29,635 bases of DNA from SUG2458 sp051872335 (lineage in GTDB: Bacteria; Bacillota_I; Bacilli_A; RFN20; CAG-826), in contig JBJEDT010000029.1 in NCBI GenBank assembly GCA_051872335.1, positions 1-29,635 on the forward strand. Direction: 5' to 3'. Positions 1 through 8,682 of the stretch are shown in pieces. The notes beneath the pieces are model-generated. The model had not been told where the DNA came from and ran no database searches. It was given only the letters and a program-made list of their open reading frames with translations. Numbering within the stretch: position 1 is the first letter of the stretch; each line of letters begins with the position of its first letter. A program made the translations under genes and the position numbers.

Positions 1-1035
1 CATTATTATGTTGATGATAAATGTGCTTGGCAGAACTTACCACTTACATTAACAGGTTGGCACGCAGCAGATGGTGATGGAGATGGCAATAGGAAAACTA
101 TTTCTATTGAATGTATAATGAAGAGTGCAACTGATAGTACAAGTCTTAAATCTGAAGATAATTGTGCTAAGCTTGTTGCTTATTTACTTAACAAATATGG
201 ATTAAATGTTGAAGATAATCTTTTTACTCATAGTCACTGGCTTAATTACGAAGACGGCGCCCGCGGCAGCAATGATTATCTTAATACTAAGAAAAGAAAT
301 GGCAAGAATTGTCCAGTTTACATTTTGCCGCACTGGGATAATTTTAAGAAAAAAGTACAAACAGAACTTAATAAATTACAAGGAACTTCTTCATCTACTT
401 CTACAAGCACTTCAACATCTACAACTACTCAGATGTATAGAGTAAGAAAAACTTGGGCTGATGAAAAATCTCAGATAGGAGCTTATTCAAGTCTTGAAAA
501 CGCAAAGAAAGCTTGTAAGATAGGTTATACAGTATTTGACAATTCTGGAAAAGCGGTTTATACAAATACTGGAAGTACTTCTACTACGACTTCTACAACT
601 CAAAAAATTGATATAACTTATAGAGTTTATACTGGAGGTACTTGGTTACCAGAGGTTAAGAATTATAATAATTCCAATGATGATGGCTATGCCGGCATAG
701 AAAATAAAGCAATTCGTGGTCTCGCCGCGAAAGTATCAAAAGGAACTCTTAAATACAGAGTCCATGTTAAAAATGGCGGATGGTTAGGCTGGATTAATAC
801 CTATAATATTAATGATTGGGCTAAAGGATGTGCCGGAGCAAGAACTAAAGATATTGATGGTATTCAGTTTGATTTTGAAGGAGTTAATGGATATGAAGCT
901 AAGTATAGAGTTTCTTTAACAGGAACTAATAGTTATCTTGACTGGGTAACTGGTTATAATAATACATCTGATGGATATGCAGGTATCTTTGGAAAAACAA
1001 TTGATAAAGTACAAGTTGAAATTGTTAAGAAATAA
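1..1035 (+). CDS. Endolysin, N-acetylmuramoyl-L-alanine amidase (5' truncated by window)
   Basis: The frame is open from base 1, so the gene begins upstream; an internal ATG at 118 is not the start. The first 85 or so codons fit the Amidase_2/PGRP fold: HYYVDD at codons 1-6 and GWHAAD at 19-24 supply zinc-ligand histidines, THSHW lies near codons 76-80, and NGKNCP follows. A Ser/Thr-rich linker leads to a roughly 45-residue module (MYRVRKTWADEK), then a second linker (TGSTSTTTSTTQ). After that come repeated Trp/Gly-rich units (YRVHVKNGGWLGWI, YRVSLTGTNSYLDWV) resembling clostridial hydrophobic ChW-type wall-binding repeats. The protein should cleave the amide bond between muramic acid and the stem peptide at lysis, and the following holin gene supports this. 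The family is clear; the identity of the C-terminal repeats is by eye only. Confidence 0.85.
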   Translation, partial: HYYVDDKCAWQNLPLTLTGWHAADGDGDGNRKTISIECIMKSATDSTSLKSEDNCAKLVAYLLNKYGLNVEDNLFTHSHWLNYEDGARGSNDYLNTKKRNGKNCPVYILPHWDNFKKKVQTELNKLQGTSSSTSTSTSTSTTTQMYRVRKTWADEKSQIGAYSSLENAKKACKIGYTVFDNSGKAVYTNTGSTSTTTSTTQKIDITYRVYTGGTWLPEVKNYNNSNDDGYAGIENKAIRGLAAKVSKGTLKYRVHVKNGGWLGWINTYNINDWAKGCAGARTKDIDGIQFDFEGVNGYEAKYRVSLTGTNSYLDWVTGYNNTSDGYAGIFGKTIDKVQVEIVKK

Positions 1036-1043
1036 TAACAGTG

Positions 1044-1062
1044 TGCCGCCTTTATGGCGGCG
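1044..1062 (+). terminator. GC-rich hairpin between endolysin and holin
   Basis: Arms TGCCGCC and GGCGGCG flank a 5-nt loop just after the endolysin stop. There is no T-tract after it, so it may be an RNA-processing or stability hairpin rather than a true terminator. The holin ribosome binding site (AAAGGAG) follows 11 bases later. Confidence 0.4.
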
Positions 1063-1086
1063 CAGTAATATAAAAGGAGTGATAAT

Positions 1087-1386
1087 ATGATTTTAAGTTT
1101 ATTAGGAACTTCTACCGCCTCTGTAATTGGAGTTATTGGAGTATTAGCTGCATTTGTTTCAATAATTACAGAAGTATTAAAAGGAATTATTCCAAAATCA
1201 TTTCCAACTAAATTGCTTGTTTTGATTATTTCACTTATCATTACCGTTTTAGCAATTATTCTTTTTTGTGAAATTAGTTTTAAAATGATTGCTGCAGGAA
1301 TTATTGGAAGCTTTGTTGTAAGTTTTGTTAGTATGTATGGATTTGATTCTTTAAAGTCAATTTTTGATAGATTTAAACAGCCTTAA
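1087..1386 (+). CDS. Phage holin
   Basis: A 99-residue protein with three hydrophobic segments: about residues 10-35 (VIGVIGVLAAFVSIITEVL), 42-63 (LLVLIISLIITVLAIILFC) and 68-85 (MIAAGIIGSFVVSFV). It ends in a short charged tail (DRFKQP). AAAGGAGTG lies 6-8 bases before the ATG. Size, topology and position directly after the amidase gene fit a holin that makes membrane lesions and releases the endolysin to the wall. The holin family was not assigned; the call rests on topology and context. Confidence 0.75.
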   Translation: MILSLLGTSTASVIGVIGVLAAFVSIITEVLKGIIPKSFPTKLLVLIISLIITVLAIILFCEISFKMIAAGIIGSFVVSFVSMYGFDSLKSIFDRFKQP

Positions 1387-1400
1387 TAGAGGTGAATATA

Positions 1401-3911
1401 ATGACTATAATAGATAAAATTAATGAATACCAAGAAAAATTAGAATTTATATTAACAGATGAAGAAGCTAAAGAAAGTTTTAAAGAAAAAATAGATCAGT
1501 TTCCTCCAGATAAAATAGAAAATTTAACTAATTATTGGAATCAAAGTTTAAAAAATCTTTCTGATAAGTTTAAAAATTTTTTAAAAGATATACAATATGA
1601 TGATGAGGGGAATATATCTAAAGAAGAAGTTAAAATTGATTTTTTACATAATGCAGCAACAAAAAATAATAAATATGTTAAACCTTTTTATAATAGAAAT
1701 GGAGAGAATTATTTAGAAGCAAGAGAAGATGAAAATATAGAAGTTTTAAACGATTATAAAAAAATGGATTTTACTATTTATCAATCTTTAGCACAAGAAA
1801 TAAATAATTGTATAACTAGATTAATAATGCCAAGATACAGAAGAGCTGTAGAAATAGAAGATTTAGATAGAAACTTTTGGGTTATTGGTCAAAATTTAAC
1901 TCTTTTAAATAAATTAATTCTTGATTTAGAAGATTTATTTGGAGAAGACTTAATAGCAGAATTATGTGGATTATGGGATAATATCTATAGATTATGGCAA
2001 GCTATTTTTGGATTAATAGATTTAACAGATAATATAAATACAAATGAAAAAATTAGAATTATATTACATATACCAGTAAATGGGTATAAAGAAGCAGTGA
2101 ACAAGAGGATTATATATTTTTCATATAATGAAATTTTAGAACAAATTATAGGAAAAACCAATGAAGAAATTATTCAAAATTATCATATTGATAATGCAAA
2201 CAATTCTATTGTTCAACTTGATTGTAATAAAGATACTCAAGTAAATTTATCAGCTTTTTTTCAAATGGTTTTGGAAAAAAATTTTGCAATTTTAAAAAAT
2301 GAAAATAGTGAAGGACAAGTAATATATGATATTTTTTCTTTAAGTTTTACGGATAGAGAAAAATTTGAATTGAATGGATATAATTGGTATAAAAAAACCA
2401 TCAAAATAGAACATTTATGGATAGATTTTATATGTGATAATGGATATATATATACTTATACTGATAATAATTTTGGAGATCAGACTAAATTATTAAATTA
2501 TGATTTTAATATTTCTATCCCAATGTATATTAATCAAATTGATGGAGGAGCAGATTTTAGTTATCATGATATAGTAAGAATCAATAGACCAATACCATAT
2601 TTAAAAGACCTGCAAGATAGTGGAGATTATACTGTTCATATGGCGGCATTTAATGACGGTAATCTATGGATTTATAAAGATGGAGACACATCTTTAATGG
2701 TGTATGACGGTTTTTATGGAGTGGATTTTTCTAAATATCCATCACAAAGGAAAATTACTAATATATATAACAGTTATTTTTATCTTTCTACTAATAATTT
2801 ATTTAATATTAAAATGAGTTCTTCAGATTTAATCAATTGCAAGCACCCAATTGATGGTCAAACTTATATAGAGAATGAATATATTAATACTTTTACAGAG
2901 AAGGATTTTACAGTGAATTTAAGATATTTGACTGGAAGAGATAATGGTCAAGAAATTGAAATTTTAACTACAAAAGATAAAGTTATTTTTCCAGTAAAAT
3001 ATATTCCAAAAGTAACAGCTAAAAATGATTTTATTGGTAAAATTACTTATACCATTAACGATGATTATACAAAGAATCCTCCAGAGTTAATCTTGGAATT
3101 AAATAAAAAAACAGGTTCATTAAAAATAGATCTTAATCATATAAAGAAAAAAAATTCTTCTGTGATAGATATAGATAAACTATGGAATAAAATAAGTACA
3201 GACTTAGAAACATATTATAAAAATAAAGCTGGTGCATTACAAAATTATGAGATGAAAGTTTTTTTACCTTGGATCTATACAAATCCTTGGAATAATAATA
3301 GCAGCACTTCAGTTTATAACGCTGGCGTTAAATATTTGTTTATTGTATGTGTCTATAAAATTAATAATAAGCTTTATTTTAAAAAATTATTTACTATTAA
3401 TAAAAAAATAGATTTTTTCCATGAGAGTTCAATTCAAAAAGCAATTCAACCTATTACAGACGCAGAAGGGTATTCTGCAACTGGAGGATATTTTCCATTT
3501 TTTAATGGAGTATGGCATGGAGGATTCCAAGTAGATATATTAAATTATGCGGTTAACAGTCAAAATGATAATTTTGATATTATTCTAAAAAGATTAGAAG
3601 GAAAAATTCGCTATCATAAATTTGAAGAGAACGGTAAGACAAATGAAATTTCAGCTATGGTTTTTGCGGGGAATATTTATAATAAAAATTGGAAGATTGA
3701 TATGATAAAAGGATATCCATATAAATTAGATGGATATGAAATAGATAAAGAATCCTCAGCTGAAGAGATTGATGAAAAATATAGGAATAGAAATCCAAAT
3801 AATTTTATTTACGCAGGAAAAATAGAGAATGGAAGGGTAAAGATCAAAAATACTGGAGTTTATTTAACAACAAATACTCTTCCTTGGTCAGAAAACGCAG
3901 ATTGGGAATAA
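1401..3911 (+). CDS. Large virion-associated protein A, probable tail fibre or baseplate (paralogue of the next gene)
   Basis: 836 residues from the ATG at 1401, preceded by AGAGGTG; a GTG at 1392 overlaps that ribosome binding site and is unlikely to be the start. No signal peptide or catalytic motif is recognised. The N-terminal 220 or so residues are clearly homologous to the next protein: both carry LxNYWNxS near residue 45 and a block with EIEDLxRxFWVIGQNLT followed by LIAELCGLWDNIYRLWQ. A later shared block reads HDxVRINxP and another DLINCKH/DMISCKH. The C-terminal half is Asn/Tyr/Lys-rich beta-type sequence typical of tail appendages. Position between the lysis genes and the LRR gene suggests a host-recognition structure. 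The function is inferred from context, size and duplication only. Confidence 0.55.
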   Translation: MTIIDKINEYQEKLEFILTDEEAKESFKEKIDQFPPDKIENLTNYWNQSLKNLSDKFKNFLKDIQYDDEGNISKEEVKIDFLHNAATKNNKYVKPFYNRNGENYLEAREDENIEVLNDYKKMDFTIYQSLAQEINNCITRLIMPRYRRAVEIEDLDRNFWVIGQNLTLLNKLILDLEDLFGEDLIAELCGLWDNIYRLWQAIFGLIDLTDNINTNEKIRIILHIPVNGYKEAVNKRIIYFSYNEILEQIIGKTNEEIIQNYHIDNANNSIVQLDCNKDTQVNLSAFFQMVLEKNFAILKNENSEGQVIYDIFSLSFTDREKFELNGYNWYKKTIKIEHLWIDFICDNGYIYTYTDNNFGDQTKLLNYDFNISIPMYINQIDGGADFSYHDIVRINRPIPYLKDLQDSGDYTVHMAAFNDGNLWIYKDGDTSLMVYDGFYGVDFSKYPSQRKITNIYNSYFYLSTNNLFNIKMSSSDLINCKHPIDGQTYIENEYINTFTEKDFTVNLRYLTGRDNGQEIEILTTKDKVIFPVKYIPKVTAKNDFIGKITYTINDDYTKNPPELILELNKKTGSLKIDLNHIKKKNSSVIDIDKLWNKISTDLETYYKNKAGALQNYEMKVFLPWIYTNPWNNNSSTSVYNAGVKYLFIVCVYKINNKLYFKKLFTINKKIDFFHESSIQKAIQPITDAEGYSATGGYFPFFNGVWHGGFQVDILNYAVNSQNDNFDIILKRLEGKIRYHKFEENGKTNEISAMVFAGNIYNKNWKIDMIKGYPYKLDGYEIDKESSAEEIDEKYRNRNPNNFIYAGKIENGRVKIKNTGVYLTTNTLPWSENADWE

Positions 3912-3929
3912 TATAAATGAGGTGAAAAT

Positions 3930-6900
3930 ATGGATAACATAAAACAACTGCAAGAAAAATTAAAAAATATTCTCATAACAGATCCAGGAGGATTTGCTGG
4001 AAAAATTGATCAGTTTAATCCAGAATATGCAATTAGTAAGTTATCTAATTATTGGAATAGCAGTGTTAAAGATTTTTATAATGCATTAAAAAAAATTATT
4101 CCTTATGATTGGGATAATACAAATAAAGAAGGTCATGATGCCGGTTATAGTTTTTCTAAAAATCCATATGTTAATCCAAATGTAAATAAAAATAAAGAAA
4201 ACTATTATGATGTCCGTGGTAATGATAAGATGGTTTCTGTATTAAAAAATAAGCAATATTTAGATTATACGATTGGAAATGATGGAATTGAACAAATAGC
4301 AGCAGATATAAAAGAATATATGACAAGACTATTAATGCCACAGTATCAAAGAAGAGTAGAAATAGAAGATTTGAATCGTGATTTTTGGGTTATTGGTCAA
4401 AATTTAACTGCTCTTAATGAGGTAATTTTAAGAATTGGAGATGAATTTTTAAATCTACTCATTGCAGAATTATGTGGATTATGGGATAATATCTATAGAT
4501 TATGGCAAGTATTATTTTATATTGAAAATTCTATTGAAGAAATGGCATCTGGAGAGAAAATTAGAATTATGATGGAATATGGATATGGAGATTTAGAAGA
4601 TATAACAGGTAAATCCAGTGTCGTTTTTACAAAAGAAAATGCTTATAAATATGGCATCCTTCCATATATTTCTAAGAAAAAAATTGGTAATACTTATACT
4701 GCATTCGTACAATATAATAAAAGATTATGGAATTTACCACAAGATAATATTGATTTATTAAATGAATATACTGGTAATAGTAGTCTAATTAAATTAGAGA
4801 AAAAAACTAATCGTAAATTATTGGAAGTATTTAATTATATTAAGTCTAAAAATTTTGTTTTATTTGCTAAAGGGGACAAGGATTGTTTTTCGAGTATTGT
4901 TTCTGCAGAAGACCCTATTTTAACTGTTTTAGATTTTTATAGAGATTATTTAGTTAATTATAACGATGCTGATAATAATAATGATCTTTATACAATTATA
5001 TCATCTTTGCCTGTATGGAAACAAGCTGGATATTTTAAACATATAGATTTTTCTGAAAAAGATTCTTCATCAATAGATTCAGATGAAAACGCGACGGAAG
5101 AGTATGAAAAAGTAAAAAATGCTTTTCGAGCATTAAAAATCATGTTAGATAAGCATTATGACGAATATCTTGATAAAGAAGGAACCAGCTTCCCTAATAA
5201 GTGGGCAACAGGAGCAAGTACTTTTTATAGTTGTGTTATATCATCATCAAGTGTTAGCAATCTACATTCTAAATTATCTTCAAGTTATTTTGTTACTAAG
5301 AATTTTTCAGGATTAATCAAGGATTTCTATTATTTATTTTATTCATGTCAAAGTTTAGTTAGAATGCCAGAATTTAGTTTATTTAATAATTCCAGTAATG
5401 GAGGATATTTAGTACCTTCGTCAGAAGAATATATGGGAAATTTTTTAACAAAAGTTAAAGAATATAATGAAGATAATGCAATTGAAATTAAAGATAACAA
5501 TGGAATAAAAAAATATTATTTTACTGTCTGGACAGGTGGAGAATTACCAATAGTAGTATGGGATTTACTTTCAATGAGCGATAGTATTCAAATCACTCAA
5601 TCAATGAATGGTTTTGGAGGAGATTATTTCTTCCCATACAAAGGAAGTTCAGATCATTTATGGATAGATTTTGTTGCAAATATTCAAACTGATTCATATA
5701 ATTTAACTAATGCAAATAAAGAAGCGGGAATTGGAGAAAAAAGCACAATAGGAAGCGTTACAATAAATGACCTAATGAATAATAATAAAAAACAAGAAAA
5801 AGACACCGTTTATGATGTAAATATTACAGCTCCAATTAATAAAAGAAAGGCAACTGCAGCTGATATTAGCAAAGGCTTACAAACAACATATCATGATTTT
5901 GTAAGAATAAATAAGCCATATCCAAATGTAACTATGATAGAATCAAATATGAGAACTAAGATAGATTCCATTAAAGATACTGATCCACTTGGTCAATGGA
6001 ATGATTTAAGGCACTTAGATGATTTAAACAATGAAGAGAAATGGATTGGATATAAGTCAAGTGGTGGAAATTTTTATTATTGTGTTGATGGTTTTTATGC
6101 TTTCAATAATGATTTTACATATTCTGAGATAAAAAATACTAATGAAATGAACAATATAATAGAAAGAAATAATTTAAAAGTATTTTCTAATACGCTTACT
6201 TATCAAATTTCAACCAGTGACATGATTAGTTGTAAGCATGAAACAGAAGGTCAAAGCAAAATAAAAAATCTTCATGATTTTGCAAATCCAATACTTAATT
6301 TAAGATTTATCAATGGAAAATTTGATGGTCAAGAAATTGAAATAATTATCACAAAAGATGCTGTAAAAACACCTAAAATAACAACAACAACTACAGAAGA
6401 AAAAATAATAGACCCTATTCCACTACCTGTTAAAATTGAATTTGTTAGTCTTGGAATTAGCAAAAATCTGCCTAATGATACTAATAGCGACGCAAAAGCA
6501 GAAGAAATACTTAATAACTCACAGAAAGATAGAGTTATAGTGACATATCAAACATACGAAGATCAACGAGGAGACCCTTGGTTCCATAAAGGACTATTAA
6601 TTTATAAAATTTATTGGTATAATAAAGCCTTAAATAAAATTGATGATGATTATATAAAATTGTATCTTAGATTTTGGGATGATTATACGATTACAAATTA
6701 TGGAAATACAACAGACTACTTTAAAGAACAAGCAAAAAAGATCCCTGCAGGATGGGAAGCTACTCCAGGATTATACGGTATTCTTGCATCAGATGGCGTA
6801 TGCTATATTGCATCATCATCAGAAGGAACTTCAGGAGAAGGCGAACTGACCATTACAAAAGTAAATGGAAAAGTTACTAGCAGAAAAGCAACTATGGATG

Positions 6901-7022
6901 TAGATTTAGTTGTAAATTACGGAAATGATAAACTACCTGACCGTTATAGCTTTGAACCAGGCGAGTTTGTTCCTCACTCTAATAGTCCTTTTAGAAAACA
7001 TATAACTTTTTCTTTAACTTAA
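3930..7022 (+). CDS. Large virion-associated protein B, probable tail fibre or baseplate (paralogue of the previous gene)
   Basis: 1030 residues; ATG preceded by GAGGTG, starting 18 bases after the upstream stop. It shares with protein A the N-terminal coiled region, the EIEDLNRDFWVIGQNLT and LIAELCGLWDNIYRLWQ motifs, HDFVRINKPYP and DMISCKH. It has extra inserted sequence of about 200 residues in the middle (around residues 330-520) and a longer C-terminal part. The conserved N-terminus with a divergent remainder is the usual pattern of tail-attached proteins that share an assembly anchor and differ in the ligand-binding part. No enzyme motif was recognised. Same transcription unit as its neighbours. 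Confidence 0.55.
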   Translation: MDNIKQLQEKLKNILITDPGGFAGKIDQFNPEYAISKLSNYWNSSVKDFYNALKKIIPYDWDNTNKEGHDAGYSFSKNPYVNPNVNKNKENYYDVRGNDKMVSVLKNKQYLDYTIGNDGIEQIAADIKEYMTRLLMPQYQRRVEIEDLNRDFWVIGQNLTALNEVILRIGDEFLNLLIAELCGLWDNIYRLWQVLFYIENSIEEMASGEKIRIMMEYGYGDLEDITGKSSVVFTKENAYKYGILPYISKKKIGNTYTAFVQYNKRLWNLPQDNIDLLNEYTGNSSLIKLEKKTNRKLLEVFNYIKSKNFVLFAKGDKDCFSSIVSAEDPILTVLDFYRDYLVNYNDADNNNDLYTIISSLPVWKQAGYFKHIDFSEKDSSSIDSDENATEEYEKVKNAFRALKIMLDKHYDEYLDKEGTSFPNKWATGASTFYSCVISSSSVSNLHSKLSSSYFVTKNFSGLIKDFYYLFYSCQSLVRMPEFSLFNNSSNGGYLVPSSEEYMGNFLTKVKEYNEDNAIEIKDNNGIKKYYFTVWTGGELPIVVWDLLSMSDSIQITQSMNGFGGDYFFPYKGSSDHLWIDFVANIQTDSYNLTNANKEAGIGEKSTIGSVTINDLMNNNKKQEKDTVYDVNITAPINKRKATAADISKGLQTTYHDFVRINKPYPNVTMIESNMRTKIDSIKDTDPLGQWNDLRHLDDLNNEEKWIGYKSSGGNFYYCVDGFYAFNNDFTYSEIKNTNEMNNIIERNNLKVFSNTLTYQISTSDMISCKHETEGQSKIKNLHDFANPILNLRFINGKFDGQEIEIIITKDAVKTPKITTTTTEEKIIDPIPLPVKIEFVSLGISKNLPNDTNSDAKAEEILNNSQKDRVIVTYQTYEDQRGDPWFHKGLLIYKIYWYNKALNKIDDDYIKLYLRFWDDYTITNYGNTTDYFKEQAKKIPAGWEATPGLYGILASDGVCYIASSSEGTSGEGELTITKVNGKVTSRKATMDVDLVVNYGNDKLPDRYSFEPGEFVPHSNSPFRKHITFSLT

Positions 7023-7033
7023 GGTGATTTAAA

Positions 7034-8422
7034 ATGTCAAAATTTACTTATACTTTTCAAGAAGCTGATGCCGGAAAAATTTTCCGGCTTACAGCTACAG
7101 ATAATTCAAATAATACAACTTCAATTTTAATTAATTGTAAATCTATTCAAGTAGATCCTTGTGAAGATCCAATTGAAGAATCAAGCCCAACAGGTGCGTT
7201 TCCTGCTGGTACATCAGATGAAGCTTTTGCAATCATTTATCATATAGATGAAGATATGTATACTGCTGCAGATTTAGACTATCTCAATGAGGCGGCAGCA
7301 ATTTATATGAATAATTTCTATGGAACATTAGATGAAAATAATCATTTTATTCCAAGTACAGATTATACAAATAAAAAATATTATGGGGCGGATGAGAATG
7401 GTCTTTATGTTTTAATTCCTTATACAGAAGAATCTGATGTTTATTCTAATCAAAAATCTGGTAGTAATTATAAAGTCTATATTCGTGGTTGGTGCGAAAT
7501 AGTTGACATAGGAGATTTAGGAGGAAATACAGTTCCACTACGAATGGCGAATGGATATTACTATGATATAGAAGGAGAATTATATTTATTCATTAATACA
7601 AAATTAAATTTAGTTAATTTTGCAGATGATTATAGTTACTACTGGTATGATGGAGAAGTTGAAAATCCAAATAAAGAAGATAGAAAATTCATATCTAAAA
7701 CAAAATATAAAACTGGAGGAAGTTATTTTAAAAATGCCAATAATGGAAATCCATTAAATCTCAAAGATGGAAAAACATCAATGATGATAGATGGAGGGGC
7801 ATTTAGTATTGTAATTACTCCAAGTATGCTAACATCTGTGTCAAACTTTTTTGGAGGACCAAATGTTAATTTATTTATAATCTCAAAAGAATTAGAAGAA
7901 ATCGGAGACTATGCGTTTTATAATAGCTCATTAAGTGGATTAGTTATTTTAGAAGATGGTCTTCCAAAATTAAGAAAAATTGGTAATTATGCTTTTAGCG
8001 GATGTTCAAATTTACCATTATTCTTAGAAAATGGAGCAACTATTTTCCCAGAATCGTTACAAGAAATAGGAGATTATGCTTTTTATAGAACGGCGGGAAT
8101 TAATTCTCTCAATTTTACAAGAAGCTCAAATTTAGAATATGTTGGAATAAAAGCATTCTCAGAATGTGGAAATTTAGAAACTCTTAGATATCTTCAAAAG
8201 CAAGTAGAACCAGATGGAAATAGTGGTACTCAATTATTATATTTACCTCCAATGGAAGGCTTACCAAGAGTATCAGGAGAATTTTTTAGTGGAACTATGA
8301 ATACATTATATGATTATACAGATGTAGACTGGATAACACAAGAAGAAAAAACCAATGGAAAAATTTATTTAACGTTTTACAATTCAAGAAATGGTTCAGG
8401 AATGAGACTATACTGTGAATAA
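7034..8422 (+). CDS. Leucine-rich-repeat (BspA type) protein, probable receptor-binding component
   Basis: 462 residues, starting 11 bases after the previous stop with AAGGTGA as ribosome binding site. The N-terminus (about residues 1-45) resembles a small beta domain. The middle (50-260) is unassigned and acidic, rich in Tyr/Asp/Asn. Residues about 275-390 carry BspA-type LRR_5 units: LEEIGDYAFYNSSLSGL, LRKIGNYAFSGCSNLP, LQEIGDYAFYRTAGINSL and LEYVGIKAFSECGNLETL. Such repeats are common in surface adhesins of gut bacteria and also occur in phage tail proteins. There is no signal peptide, which favours a virion protein over a secreted adhesin. It is the last gene of the structural block and is followed by a strong terminator. 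The LRR identification is firm; the binding role is inferred. Confidence 0.7.
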   Translation: MSKFTYTFQEADAGKIFRLTATDNSNNTTSILINCKSIQVDPCEDPIEESSPTGAFPAGTSDEAFAIIYHIDEDMYTAADLDYLNEAAAIYMNNFYGTLDENNHFIPSTDYTNKKYYGADENGLYVLIPYTEESDVYSNQKSGSNYKVYIRGWCEIVDIGDLGGNTVPLRMANGYYYDIEGELYLFINTKLNLVNFADDYSYYWYDGEVENPNKEDRKFISKTKYKTGGSYFKNANNGNPLNLKDGKTSMMIDGGAFSIVITPSMLTSVSNFFGGPNVNLFIISKELEEIGDYAFYNSSLSGLVILEDGLPKLRKIGNYAFSGCSNLPLFLENGATIFPESLQEIGDYAFYRTAGINSLNFTRSSNLEYVGIKAFSECGNLETLRYLQKQVEPDGNSGTQLLYLPPMEGLPRVSGEFFSGTMNTLYDYTDVDWITQEEKTNGKIYLTFYNSRNGSGMRLYCE

Positions 8423-8426
8423 AAAG

Positions 8427-8452
8427 AAGTCAAGGGCAATCCTTGACTTTTT
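8427..8452 (+). terminator. Intrinsic terminator of the structural block, fused to a promoter
   Basis: A perfect 9-bp stem, AAGTCAAGG with CCTTGACTT, encloses the loop GCAAT and runs into a T-tract. The downstream arm contains the TTGACT -35 hexamer of the next promoter. Confidence 0.85.
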
Positions 8453-8471
8453 TATTTAATTATGATATAAT
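8443..8471 (+). promoter_or_regulatory. Promoter P1 (sigma-A-like, extended -10)
   Basis: TTGACT at 8443-8448, 17-bp spacer, TATAAT at 8466-8471 preceded by TGA. The -35 lies inside the terminator stem. It drives the 59-codon gene and the helicase. Confidence 0.85.
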
Positions 8472-8501
8472 ATTAATAGACTTGTAGAAAGGAGAAATAA
8501 T

Positions 8502-8681
8502 ATGAGAGGAATTAAAGTGGTTGGAGAAAGCTTTGGAAGATTTTCAGATTTAATTGATTATCTTGAAAAAATGTCTAACAAAGAAGATTACAATATTATT
8601 GATTATAAAATCTTTAAAAGTGAAAGACCTACAATATTATATAATATAGTAATCCGTTATAAAGAAAGGGGTGTATTATAA
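8502..8681 (+). CDS. Small protein of 59 residues, unknown function
   Basis: ATG at 8502 after GAAAGGAG; reads MRGIKVVGESFGRF and ends ...IVIRYKERGVL. The stop lies two bases before the helicase ATG, so the two genes are probably translationally coupled. It is the first gene after promoter P1. Composition is ordinary for a soluble protein with an N-terminal beta-strand and a helix around SDLIDYLEKM. No family recognised; the promoter, good ribosome binding site and tight spacing argue that it is real. Confidence 0.6.
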   Translation: MRGIKVVGESFGRFSDLIDYLEKMSNKEDYNIIDYKIFKSERPTILYNIVIRYKERGVL

Positions 8682-8682
8682 A

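Noticed and set aside
206..445. 79-codon frame within the endolysin
   Set aside because: It is contained in the amidase gene in another frame and has no start signal.
954..1241. - strand frame across the endolysin-holin junction, and other - strand frames such as 12208-12543 and 22852-23190
   Set aside because: They overlap well-supported + strand genes and have composition of antisense sequence; all neighbours run on the + strand.
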